From assembly GCA_030430205.1 (NCBI GenBank), contig JAUIGE010000030.1:20774-84773 (forward strand): a DNA stretch of 64,000 nucleotides. The letters are read 5' to 3'. Shown here one piece after another: positions 50,879 to 59,113 of this stretch (within the stretch, counting starts at the first letter, position 1; each line of letters begins with the position of its first letter). The notes under the pieces were generated by a model that saw only the letters and a list, made by a program, of their open reading frames with translations, was not told the origin of the DNA and ran no database searches. The DNA comes from Bacteroidia bacterium. Lineage in GTDB: Bacteria > Bacteroidota > Bacteroidia > J057. The translations under genes and the position numbers were made by a program.

Positions 50879-52660
50879 CTACAGGAAGGAAGGCACGTCC
50901 AATTGCCTGCCAATAGCAAATGCTGCATTGACCAGCCCTACATGGCTGTAGGCCTGGGGAAAATTTCCCCATTGGCTGCCGCTGCTCGCCGCGACATCTT
51001 CTGAGAGCAATCCCAAATGATTGCTGTAGGTACAAAGCTGATTGAAAGTGGCTACCGCCTCTTCCATCCTGCCGACCATCGCCAGGGCTTCCACATACCA
51101 AAAAGCACATATCAAAAAGGTCGTTTCGGGCTTACCGAAATCATCTTCGTGCTTGTAGCGGAAAAACAGCCCTTCCTCCGTTTTCAGTTCAGCCTCCAAC
51201 ACCCTCAAATGCTTTTGGGCTTTTTCACTCCTGGGATCGAGGTAGTTCATGGTGATCAGGTGCAAGGTACTTGCATCCAGGTAAGGCATGCCGACTGCCT
51301 GCGTATAGACGCCCCTTTCCTCATCATAACATGCCTCTATTTGCTCAGAAGCTGCTTTTTCCAGGCGAATGGCCATTTCCTCCATCGTCGGATCTTCGAT
51401 CGTGCGGGCTATCTTCCTGGCCGCTTTGGCACCAGCCCAATGAAAAAGGAAAGTATAACAATGCAGCTGCGCGCGGTTGCGAAATTCCCACAAGCCGGCA
51501 TCCGGCTCATGCATGGTATCTTCGATTTTTTTCAAAACCGTCATCACCAATGGCCCCAGATAAGAGCGCTTTTCCTTACTCAAACGCTGATCTACAAATA
51601 GCGGCAACAAGGAAACCAGCACTTGCCCATATACATCATTCTGAATGTGTTCATAGGCCTGATTTCCAATTCTAACAGGTTTTTCGCCCAAATATCCATC
51701 CAGGTCCGTAATGATCTCCGTCAGTTTTGACTCTCCGGTTATGCTATAAAGCGGCTGGTAGCGGTTGTCTTCGTTCAGGGCTATATTTTGGATAAAATGG
51801 GCATACTCTTCCAGTTCAGTAAAATGGCAAATGCTGTTCAATGCCTTGAGGGTATAATGGGAATCGCGGATCCAGCAGAAGCGGTAGTCCCAGTTGCGCG
51901 TACTGCCAGGAAATTCGGGCAGGGAAGTGGTAGTTGCGGCGATGATAGCGCCGGTATCCTGGTATTGGTGGAGCTTCAGCGTGAGCGCTGAGCGGATGAC
52001 CATATCCTGGGCAAATTGCCCGATGGCTGTGCGCTTCACCCAGCGCTGCCAGTAGTTTTGGGTTTTTCGGGAAAAAACCTCCACCGTATTGGCAAGCTCA
52101 TCCTCCAGGGGCACGCCCCAGGTGAGCGCCAGGTAATTGTCCCTCGTCAGGACGAAGGAGCGCTCTTCATCTATATAATTCAGCGGCAGGCTGCTGGTAA
52201 GCCGCACCTCCCGGTCCAGACCTGTATAGCGCAGGTGGCTGCTGCCAAAGACCGTTTGGGGAATGATCTTGCCATAATCCCCACGCGGCTGACAGATCAC
52301 CCGGATGCGAGGGGTACCCTCTATCAATTCAATTTTGCGGCACAACATCAGCGGCTTGTAGTAGCGGTCATACTGCAAAAAGCGAGGTGCGAAGTCCAGC
52401 ACACGAAACTTGCCATCGGCGGCATGAAATTCTGTCACCAGCATGCAGGTATTTTCTATATAATACTGCCTGACTTCATAATCTTCACTTACAGGCGAAA
52501 TGGAAAATTCTCCGCCTTTCTCCCTATCCAGCAAACTGCCAAACAGAAAACTGCTATCGAAACGCGGCCAGCAGAGCCACTCGATATTTGCTTTTTTGCC
52601 GATAAGAGAGAGATATGCGCAATTGCCTACCAGACCGAGTTGATAACTGTGTCTTTTCAT
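50879..52660 (-). CDS. Glycoside hydrolase family 15 protein (trehalase/glucoamylase-like)
   Basis: About 593 residues from the ATG at 52660 (MKRHSYQLGLVGNCAYLSLIG). The N-terminal domain (IEWLCWPRFDSSFLFGSLLD) and (alpha/alpha)6 catalytic domain match GH15 proteins of the trehalase/glucoamylase-like branch: GSTRNWDYRFCWIRDSHYTLKAL and the late KPETTFLICAFWYVEALAMVGR, which contains a conserved Glu. It should act in the cytoplasm, as no signal peptide is present, on trehalose or an alpha-glucan. The 195-bp gap before paralogue 3 shows nothing notable. Confidence 0.88.
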   Translation of the reverse strand: MKRHSYQLGLVGNCAYLSLIGKKANIEWLCWPRFDSSFLFGSLLDREKGGEFSISPVSEDYEVRQYYIENTCMLVTEFHAADGKFRVLDFAPRFLQYDRYYKPLMLCRKIELIEGTPRIRVICQPRGDYGKIIPQTVFGSSHLRYTGLDREVRLTSSLPLNYIDEERSFVLTRDNYLALTWGVPLEDELANTVEVFSRKTQNYWQRWVKRTAIGQFAQDMVIRSALTLKLHQYQDTGAIIAATTTSLPEFPGSTRNWDYRFCWIRDSHYTLKALNSICHFTELEEYAHFIQNIALNEDNRYQPLYSITGESKLTEIITDLDGYLGEKPVRIGNQAYEHIQNDVYGQVLVSLLPLFVDQRLSKEKRSYLGPLVMTVLKKIEDTMHEPDAGLWEFRNRAQLHCYTFLFHWAGAKAARKIARTIEDPTMEEMAIRLEKAASEQIEACYDEERGVYTQAVGMPYLDASTLHLITMNYLDPRSEKAQKHLRVLEAELKTEEGLFFRYKHEDDFGKPETTFLICAFWYVEALAMVGRMEEAVATFNQLCTYSNHLGLLSEDVAASSGSQWGNFPQAYSHVGLVNAAFAIGRQLDVPSFL

Positions 52661-52758
52661 GAGTAATGATGAGTTGAATGTCACATGCAGGCTATGCAGG
52701 GGCCGAATTAACAGAAACCATTTTGGGGATCAAAAATTAAATCAAATTTTACCTAAAA

Positions 52759-53787
52759 TCAGCGTTTTAGCCATTTGCGGTATACATATCCATTGTCAGC
52801 AAAAATTCTGATAATATACATGCCTTTGTCCAGGCTATGGGTTGATATGCTGGCCATAAAAGGGTTTCGTTGGTTCATATCGACATCCAGCTGTTTTCCA
52901 TTTAAGCTAAATAAACTCAATTCATCTATCCGACTTTCACTTTGGATGATTACCTCATCATGCCCGGGATTGGGAAATAGCTTAAATCTTGTATTTAGGT
53001 CATTATCCAGATCCAGGTTCAAACTATCTGCCTGGATGGTATAGGAATACATATTCACACATTCTTTCGCAGAATCGGAAATCGTTACTGTGTAAGTTCC
53101 TGGAAATAAATTGCCAAGGAAAGCGGTAGTGTCCCCCGTATTCCACAGATAGCTAAAGGGCTGAAAGGGCTGAGTCCCATTGCTGGGCAAAAGCAGGATA
53201 CTGCCATCAGCCACTCCAGAAAAAGAAGCATGAGTTATTTCAGCTTCAACGAATACGCCTATTAACACAGTATCATGATCTACACAGCCGTTTATATCCA
53301 AAACCTCTGTAACACATGCCCGTGGCCCATGGACAAAGATGGTTGGAGCAAGAGCCCCCGTACACCAATTATAAAGGGCTCCAACCTCGTTGCATTGCAC
53401 TATAAAATAACAACTTTCACCAGGAACCTGAAGGCGAACAATGGTATATGTCGCATCAAAAGAGGGCGTAGTAACTGTAATTTGTTTCTTGAGTGTATCC
53501 GAGCGGGTGCCATCAGATACGATAAGCAAAATCGTATAAAACCCTCCTGTCCTGAAGACATGTTGCGGATGTTGTACATTCGAAATAGCAGTCGTATCTC
53601 CAAAATCCCATTGCCAACTTGTGACATTTCCTGTCGAAAGGTCATCAAATTGTACCAAAACATCATGGCAAGCAGAATCCTGAATAGATTGATGTGAAAA
53701 ATTTGCCTGAAAATTTTGGCCTATGAAAATGAGGGGAGACAAAAGAAAAAGAAGATAACTTACGTTGTGTTTGAATGTAAAGGCCAT
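52759..53787 (-). CDS. T9SS-secreted PKD-domain protein
   Basis: It has 342 residues. A signal-like hydrophobic start (VSYLLFLLSPLIFIGQNFQ) is followed by a PKD domain (VLVQFDDLSTGNVTSWQWDFGDTTAISNVQHPQHVF). Then comes a second beta domain containing SYLWNTGDTTAFLGNLFPGTYTVTISD (an SprB-like repeat motif) and a C-terminal T9SS sorting domain (FKLFPNPGHDEVIIQS ... DKGMYIIRIFADNGYVYRKWLKR). Likely an adhesin or surface binding protein. Confidence 0.82.
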   Translation of the reverse strand: MAFTFKHNVSYLLFLLSPLIFIGQNFQANFSHQSIQDSACHDVLVQFDDLSTGNVTSWQWDFGDTTAISNVQHPQHVFRTGGFYTILLIVSDGTRSDTLKKQITVTTPSFDATYTIVRLQVPGESCYFIVQCNEVGALYNWCTGALAPTIFVHGPRACVTEVLDINGCVDHDTVLIGVFVEAEITHASFSGVADGSILLLPSNGTQPFQPFSYLWNTGDTTAFLGNLFPGTYTVTISDSAKECVNMYSYTIQADSLNLDLDNDLNTRFKLFPNPGHDEVIIQSESRIDELSLFSLNGKQLDVDMNQRNPFMASISTHSLDKGMYIIRIFADNGYVYRKWLKR

Positions 53788-53851
53788 GGTTTAAAGTATT
53801 TAGGGTAAAAATTAACAAAAAATAACCAAATAGCCTTTTTATCTATCATAT

Positions 53852-53859
53852 TATTTTTG
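53852..53859 (+). promoter_or_regulatory. Possible -7 box of the motor-pair operon
   Basis: TATTTTTG matches TAnnTTTG and lies 49 bp before the ATG at 53909. No clear -33 TTG is seen at the usual distance, so this is weak. Confidence 0.35.
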
Positions 53860-53908
53860 CGCTTTCATCAGGCTTTTCCATTTTTGCCAAAAGCAATCTA
53901 CAATTCTA

Positions 53909-55294
53909 ATGGACGAATTAAACAAAATCATAAATGATCCTATCCTTTTAGCAGAGATTGGGATCGTAGCGACCATCATCATTATTCAGATAGTGGTTTT
54001 TAGCAGAAATAATGCTGCCATCCGCACGCTTAGGAAAATTTACCCCAGTGCCACGGCACTGGAAGCAAAGGAGACTGCTCTCCCTCCCGAAGAGCAGGAC
54101 GGCAAAGAAGGCACTGCCCTTCAGATCGTAAGCACCAAGCGCTTTTCCAATACTTTCAAAGATATCGTTCGCACCACCAACGCATACCTCCGCAAAAATC
54201 GCGGACTGGCTGAGGCAGACATCCTGCGTGAGATGGCCGAGGACAAAGACTCTGCTGTCGAAAAAGCGATTGACGCCAACATCAGCCTTCCGCTATACAT
54301 CGGTCTGCTCTGTACATTTACAGGCGTGATCATCGGTCTGATCAAGGTCATGACCGTAGGAGTGACTGACGCTGCTATTCAGTCATTTGTAGGCGGTGTA
54401 TTGATCGGTATGATCGGTAGTGCGATAGGCCTTGCCCTGACTGTCAGGAGCAACTTCCTTTTCAAGGATTCCAAAAAACAGCGTGATGCCGATCGCTACG
54501 AATACCTTTCATTTGTCAGGGGACAAATTTTGCCTGCGCTGAAAGAAGAAGTGGAGGTAGAGGTAGTACAGGATGAAAGCGTAGATGAAATACGTGAGAA
54601 ACTCGCTGCTTTCCACCATGGCTTCGCCAACTACCAGGAGTATATGAATGACTCCCTGGGGGAGACCTTGCGGCTTTTCAATGAATTGAAAGGCGTTTTT
54701 GATCGCATCCGGCAGTTGGAAGGAGGCCTTGCCTCCGTGGGACATGTCATTGAAAACAATGACAATATGCTCGAAAAGCAAGTCGCTTATATAGACGCCT
54801 ACGCCCAAAAGGCGGAGCAGTTTACCCAGATTTTGGGCGAGCATTATGCACAGGTGGATGGCAAATTGAATACCATCGTCAATGAGGGTGTCAGGAAAAT
54901 TGATACGGGTATACAGGCAGCTTATGCAAAAATGGATCAATACCTGGAAGGCCTGGAAAATGGCGAAAACAGCAAAGCTTTCGTAGATGGCCTTCAGCAA
55001 AACCTCACCGTCATCAGAGGCGACCTGGCGCATTTGCAGTCAAGATCCGCAGAAATCAACGACAAAATCCTGAAGCGACTCGAAAGCGATGGGCAGATTA
55101 ACCTGCGTATCTCTCAGCAAATGGAGGCCATGAACGCCAACCTCAAGCAGGTACTGCTCGATCAGCAAAAGATGCGCGGCAGCTTTATCAATTCAACAGC
55201 CTTTAAAATCTTTGCTATCACAGGCACAGTGGCCTTTGTTCTGGCTATCGCCGGCGGCATTGCTTATGCCGTAACAACCTATATGACACCATGA
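53909..55294 (+). CDS. MotA/TolQ/ExbB-like proton-channel protein with long cytoplasmic tail (ZorA-like)
   Basis: It has 461 residues. TM1 is at ~14-33 (LLAEIGIVATIIIIQIVVFS). After ~90 residues there are two MotA/TolQ-type helices (NISLPLYIGLLCTFTGVIIGLIKVMTVG; FVGGVLIGMIGSAIGLALTV). A ~220-residue coiled-coil tail follows (MLEKQVAYIDAYAQKAEQF...), and unusually a fourth hydrophobic segment closes the C-terminus (IFAITGTVAFVLAIAGGIAYAV). This plan resembles ZorA, the stator-like subunit of Zorya anti-phage systems with its long tail. It overlaps the next gene by 4 bp (ATGA). The rest of Zorya is absent here. Confidence 0.72.
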   Translation: MDELNKIINDPILLAEIGIVATIIIIQIVVFSRNNAAIRTLRKIYPSATALEAKETALPPEEQDGKEGTALQIVSTKRFSNTFKDIVRTTNAYLRKNRGLAEADILREMAEDKDSAVEKAIDANISLPLYIGLLCTFTGVIIGLIKVMTVGVTDAAIQSFVGGVLIGMIGSAIGLALTVRSNFLFKDSKKQRDADRYEYLSFVRGQILPALKEEVEVEVVQDESVDEIREKLAAFHHGFANYQEYMNDSLGETLRLFNELKGVFDRIRQLEGGLASVGHVIENNDNMLEKQVAYIDAYAQKAEQFTQILGEHYAQVDGKLNTIVNEGVRKIDTGIQAAYAKMDQYLEGLENGENSKAFVDGLQQNLTVIRGDLAHLQSRSAEINDKILKRLESDGQINLRISQQMEAMNANLKQVLLDQQKMRGSFINSTAFKIFAITGTVAFVLAIAGGIAYAVTTYMTP

Positions 55295-56091
55295 GTAGAG
55301 AAGGAAGTGATAATAAACACCTCTTTTGGGTCAGTTATGCTGACCTGATGACGGCGCTCTTTATCGTGTCGCTTTCGCTCTTTATTTTGAGCTATAAGCT
55401 TTTTAAAGATAAAGAAGACATCATCGTCGGAAAGGAGAAAGAACTCGAAATCCTCGCAGATCAACTCAACTCCAAAGAGGAAGCCATCCGCATCCTGCAA
55501 AGTGAATTGGATGATAACGAATTGCAGGCCCTTAACCTGATCGAAAATCTGGAAACAGAGCGCGGACGCCTGGCTGTTTTGGAGGAGGAATACCGCAAGA
55601 TTCGTGAAATTCAAAAGGCCATCGAAAAGCTCAATCAGGAGTATTTCGTCTACCAGCCGGAATATAAACGCCATGTTTTGCGCCGCAATGTGAAGTTCGC
55701 AGCCAAACAAAGCGAGATCCCCGGCACCGACAAAGACTACCTGATCAAAGCCGGAAAAGAATTGGAGCGTCTTATCAAAGAGATTGATCTCGAAGGCTTC
55801 AATATCAAATACCTGCTCATCATAGAAGGCATGGCCTCCAAAGACAACTATGAACTCAACGATGAGTTGAGCTATGCCAGGGCACTGGCTATCAAGGAGT
55901 TCTGGGATGCCGAAGGCATCAGCTTTGACCCGAACCGAGTAGAGATACAGATCGCCGGTTCCGGCGTAGGTGGGGTAGGCCGCGATATGGCAGTGGAGAA
56001 AAACAACCAGCGAATCCTCGTTCAAATCCTGCCGAAAATCGGCGAACTCAAGGACATTCCCCCTGCGAAGCAGGAAGCACCCGTCAACTAA
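55291..56091 (+). CDS. MotB/OmpA-family protein (ZorB-like)
   Basis: It has 266 residues. The single N-terminal helix, FWVSYADLMTALFIVSLSLFIL, has the conserved Asp (YADLM) that carries protons in MotB/ZorB stators. A coiled coil follows (~35-120), then an OmpA-like peptidoglycan-binding domain (YLLIIEGMASKDNYELNDELSYARALAIKEFW ... NQRILVQI). With the preceding protein it should make a proton-driven channel anchored to the cell wall. Confidence 0.75.
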   Translation: MSREGSDNKHLFWVSYADLMTALFIVSLSLFILSYKLFKDKEDIIVGKEKELEILADQLNSKEEAIRILQSELDDNELQALNLIENLETERGRLAVLEEEYRKIREIQKAIEKLNQEYFVYQPEYKRHVLRRNVKFAAKQSEIPGTDKDYLIKAGKELERLIKEIDLEGFNIKYLLIIEGMASKDNYELNDELSYARALAIKEFWDAEGISFDPNRVEIQIAGSGVGGVGRDMAVEKNNQRILVQILPKIGELKDIPPAKQEAPVN

Positions 56092-56159
56092 AGCATGAAT
56101 ATATTATAAAATCATCATATTGACTGAGAAAACTCACCCCTTTTTGTAAAGCCTGCTGA

Positions 56160-56167
56160 TACATTTG
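56160..56167 (+). promoter_or_regulatory. Possible -7 box of the SQR-like operon
   Basis: TACATTTG fits TAnnTTTG and is 27 bp before the ATG at 56195. A well-spaced -33 TTG is not obvious. Confidence 0.35.
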
Positions 56168-56194
56168 CGCTTGTAGAATATAAGCAATACGCAA

Positions 56195-57457
56195 ATGAAA
56201 CATCTCTTAATCCTCGGTGCAGGCACATCTGGAACCATGATGGCAAACCATCTCAGGAGGGAAATTTCCCCTGAAGAATGGGCCATCACCATCGTAGACA
56301 AAGAAGAAACCCACTACTATCAGCCTGGTTTTCTCTTTGTGCCTTTCGACATTTACAAACCCAAACAGGTCAAAAAATCCATTGACAAGTTTATCCCCAA
56401 AGGGGTACAGCTGGTCAGGGAAAAGATTGACCGCATCGACAAAGACCAAAATCTGGTCAGGCTCCAAAACGGGCGGGAAATCGCCTATGATATCCTGATC
56501 ATTGCTACGGGTACCGATATTGCTCCGCAGGAAATTGAGGGCATGGAAGGAGATCATTGGCACAAAGATGTTTTTGACTTCTATACCTATACAGGCTCCA
56601 AAAACCTTCGCAACAAGCTCAAGGATTGGGAGGGCGGCAAACTGGTCGTGCATATCTGTGAAATGCCGATCAAATGTCCCGTCGCTCCGCTCGAATTTGC
56701 CTTTCTCGCAGACTCCTTTTTTATCCACAAAGGCATGCGCGACAAGGTAGATATCACCTTTGTGACGCCTTTGGATGGCGCTTTCACCAAACCTACCGCC
56801 AGCAAGGAATTGGCATATTTGCTGGATGAAAAAAACATCCATCTTGTCCCCAACTTCAATATTGAGCGGGTAGATGGAGAGGGCAAAAAAATCCATGATT
56901 ATGGAGGGAAAGAGGTCGAATACGACCTCCTCGTGACCGTACCCACCAATATGGGCGATCCCATGATCGAGCGATCAGGCTTTGGCGACGATCTGAATTT
57001 TGTTCCCACAAACAAAGCGACCCTGCAAACCCAGGTCAAAGAAAACATCTTTGCCATCGGTGATGCCACCAATATCCCTGCCTCCAAGGCAGGCTCGGTA
57101 GCGCATTTCGAAGCCGAAATCCTGACCGAAAACATCCTTCGCTACATCCGTGGCGAGGAGCTGAAAGCACATTTTGACGGCCACGCCAACTGCTTCATAG
57201 AAACAGGCCACGGCAAGGCCTTGCTGATTGACTTCAACTACACCCACGAACCCGTGACGGGTTCCTTTCCGCTGCCCGGCGTCGGGCCGCTGAGGTTGTT
57301 GAAGGAGACACACATGAACCACCTGGGAAAACTCGCTTTTCGCTGGATTTACTGGAATATGCTCATCAAAGGGAAACATATTCCGCTGGTATCTTCAGAA
57401 ATGAGTACCGCAGGCAAAAATTACGAAGAAGAAGCCGAGACTTCTCCTACTTCATAA
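56195..57457 (+). CDS. Sulfide:quinone oxidoreductase-like flavoprotein
   Basis: FAD enzyme of 420 residues likely oxidising sulfide and passing electrons to quinone at the inner membrane. The FAD motif is LILGAGTSGTMMANHL. The N-terminal SQR features include HYYQPGFLFVPF, and the conserved Cys pair lies in HICEMPIKCPVAPLEFAF. NIFAIGDATNIPASKAGS is the C-terminal FAD contact, and an amphipathic C-terminal region (PLRLLKETHMNHLGKLAFRWIYWN) would bind the membrane. It is followed by sulfur-carrier genes, supporting the assignment. Confidence 0.85.
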   Translation: MKHLLILGAGTSGTMMANHLRREISPEEWAITIVDKEETHYYQPGFLFVPFDIYKPKQVKKSIDKFIPKGVQLVREKIDRIDKDQNLVRLQNGREIAYDILIIATGTDIAPQEIEGMEGDHWHKDVFDFYTYTGSKNLRNKLKDWEGGKLVVHICEMPIKCPVAPLEFAFLADSFFIHKGMRDKVDITFVTPLDGAFTKPTASKELAYLLDEKNIHLVPNFNIERVDGEGKKIHDYGGKEVEYDLLVTVPTNMGDPMIERSGFGDDLNFVPTNKATLQTQVKENIFAIGDATNIPASKAGSVAHFEAEILTENILRYIRGEELKAHFDGHANCFIETGHGKALLIDFNYTHEPVTGSFPLPGVGPLRLLKETHMNHLGKLAFRWIYWNMLIKGKHIPLVSSEMSTAGKNYEEEAETSPTS

Positions 57458-57484
57458 TCCTTTCACTTTTTAATTCGAAATACC

Positions 57485-57796
57485 ATGATTGAAAAAACCT
57501 ATGCAGGCATCTGCGTTAGCTGCAATGAAGAAGGCTACCTGACTGACCTGAGCCAGTGGAACCGTCAAATCGGTACAGAAATCGCAAAAGAAGAGGGCAT
57601 TGAGATGTCCGACAGACATTGGGAAGTAGTCAACTACATCCAGGATCAGTTCAAGAAAGAAGTGCCTCTGACCATTCGAAAAATTGGAAAAAGTGGCGTC
57701 GTAGATATCAAAGAGTTTTATGCTCTTTTTCCTGAAGGGCCACTGAAGAAAGCGAGTCGCATTTCGGGCATTCCGAAGCCGGTGGGGTGTATTTGA
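57485..57796 (+). CDS. TusE/DsrC-family sulfur-relay protein
   Basis: It has 103 residues, and the C-terminus SGIPKPVGCI carries the invariant penultimate Cys (C102) that bears persulfide. The second Cys of dissimilatory DsrC (about 11 residues earlier) is absent (KKASRISG), so it is TusE-like rather than a true DsrC partner of sulfite reductase. RHWEVVNYIQDQFKKEVPLTIRKI is the family core. The N-terminus adds a CVSC pair (residues 10-13) not usual in TusE. It is 27 nt after the SQR-like gene. Confidence 0.87.
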   Translation: MIEKTYAGICVSCNEEGYLTDLSQWNRQIGTEIAKEEGIEMSDRHWEVVNYIQDQFKKEVPLTIRKIGKSGVVDIKEFYALFPEGPLKKASRISGIPKPVGCI

Positions 57797-57876
57797 GAGG
57801 CGAGAATAGAGAATAGAGAATAGAGAATAGAGAATAGAGACTGCAAACTGAAGACTGCAAACTGAAGACTAAAACC

Positions 57877-58356
57877 ATGGATAATACCAAAAAAGTAAAA
57901 AAAATGATGCTCATTTTATCTAAATCTACTTTAGATAATGTGTATGCATGTTTCATCCTTGCCAATGGCGCGCGCATGGAAGGCATCGAATCGGAAATAT
58001 TCTTCACCTTCTTTGGGCTGGAGGCGATCCAAAAAAGCCGGATCAATCACCTGCATGTAGCCACGGTCGGCAATCCGGCCATGCATATCCCTACCATGTT
58101 GGGAGGATTGCCGGGCATGGAGGCGATGGCTACCAAGATGATGAAATCCAAAATCGAGAAGCTGGACATTCCGCCTGTGGAGGAGTTTTTGGAAATGCTT
58201 ACCGCCTCGGGCTCCAAACTCTGGGCCTGTAAATTGGCCATGGATATGTTTGACCTGAAGAAAGAAGACCTGATCGATGATCTCGATGGTATCCTTACCG
58301 TAGGCGATTTTTACGCCCGCGCTGAGGGTGAGGGCACCCATGTGGTGTTTATTTAA
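57877..58356 (+). CDS. DsrE/DsrF-like sulfur-transfer protein
   Basis: It has 159 residues of the DsrE2-type family: KKMMLILSKSTLDNVYACFILANGARMEGIESEIFFTFFGLEAIQK matches the N-terminal half with a Cys in the active region, followed by a membrane-proximal-like loop (MLGGLPGMEAMATKMMKSK), ASGSKLWACKLAMDMFDL with another Cys, and AEGEGTHVVFI. It should exchange persulfide sulfur with the TusE-like protein. A tandem AGAGAAT-type simple repeat lies in the 80-bp gap before it. Confidence 0.82.
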   Translation: MDNTKKVKKMMLILSKSTLDNVYACFILANGARMEGIESEIFFTFFGLEAIQKSRINHLHVATVGNPAMHIPTMLGGLPGMEAMATKMMKSKIEKLDIPPVEEFLEMLTASGSKLWACKLAMDMFDLKKEDLIDDLDGILTVGDFYARAEGEGTHVVFI

Positions 58357-58389
58357 TCCGACTCAACTGTCATTTGGACCGCAGGGAGA

Positions 58390-58437
58390 AATCTCTTGAT
58401 TTACTGATAATCAGTACTTTAATAAAATCAAGAGATT
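58390..58437. terminator. Inverted repeat after the sulfur gene group
   Basis: 13-bp arms AATCTCTTGATTT / AAATCAAGAGATT around a 22-base loop between the DsrE-like and DUF1456 genes. A related half sequence (GGGAGGAATCTCTTGA) lies after the cas2-RT remnant at about 9860, so it belongs to a dispersed family. Confidence 0.5.
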
Positions 58438-58505
58438 CCTCCCTAAATTCGATCAGCAATGCTGAGGTCTTTTGCTAAATTTGTCCCTTCAAAAAAATAA
58501 AACAA

Positions 58506-58973
58506 ATGAGCAACAATGACATTCTGCGCCGGGTTAGATACCTTTTTGATTACAGAGATCCCAAAATGGTCGAGATCTTTGGTCATGTCGGCCACCAGGT
58601 CACACAAACGGATGTAGCCAAATGGCTGAAAAAGGACACACACTTTGACTTTAAAGAGCTTTCTGACAAGGAACTTGCCTTATTTCTCAATGGTTTTATC
58701 ATCGAGCTTCGAGGCAAAAAAGAAGGCGATCAACCTGTGGCTGAAGAAGTATTGAACAACAACATCATCTTCCGAAAGCTCAAGATTGCCCTGAATCTCA
58801 AAGACAGCGATATTCTGGCTATTTTTGCCCTGGTCAAGGTCAAAATCAGCAAACACGAATTGAGCGCCTTCTTCCGCAAACCCACCCAAAGCCAATACCG
58901 GCCCTGTGAGGATCAGTATTTGCGAAATTTTTTGCAGGGTGCGCAGTTGAAATATCGGCCTGGCGACCGTTAA
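58506..58973 (+). CDS. DUF1456 (YehS-like) protein
   Basis: It has 155 residues in two similar halves: NNDILRRVRYLFDYRDPKMVEIFGHVGHQVTQTDVAKWLKK and NNIIFRKLKIALNLKDSDILAIFALVKVKISKHELSAFFRK, the hallmark of the duplicated DUF1456 family of unknown function. A -7-like TAAATTTG lies at 58476-58483. Confidence 0.9.
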   Translation: MSNNDILRRVRYLFDYRDPKMVEIFGHVGHQVTQTDVAKWLKKDTHFDFKELSDKELALFLNGFIIELRGKKEGDQPVAEEVLNNNIIFRKLKIALNLKDSDILAIFALVKVKISKHELSAFFRKPTQSQYRPCEDQYLRNFLQGAQLKYRPGDR

Positions 58974-59113
58974 AAAAGACTCCGCTGCACGATGTATTGA
59001 TCTGTACACCAATACGGAAGTATTGCTGATCTGAGCGAAATGACCTATCTTTCAGAACAACACTTATTTGAAAGCGAAACAGTCATTTCCGACGCAAACA
59101 GGCCATTATATTT

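Noticed and set aside
53909..56091. Complete Zorya defence system
   Set aside because: No ZorC/ZorD/ZorE gene on either side within the window; only the motor-like pair is present.
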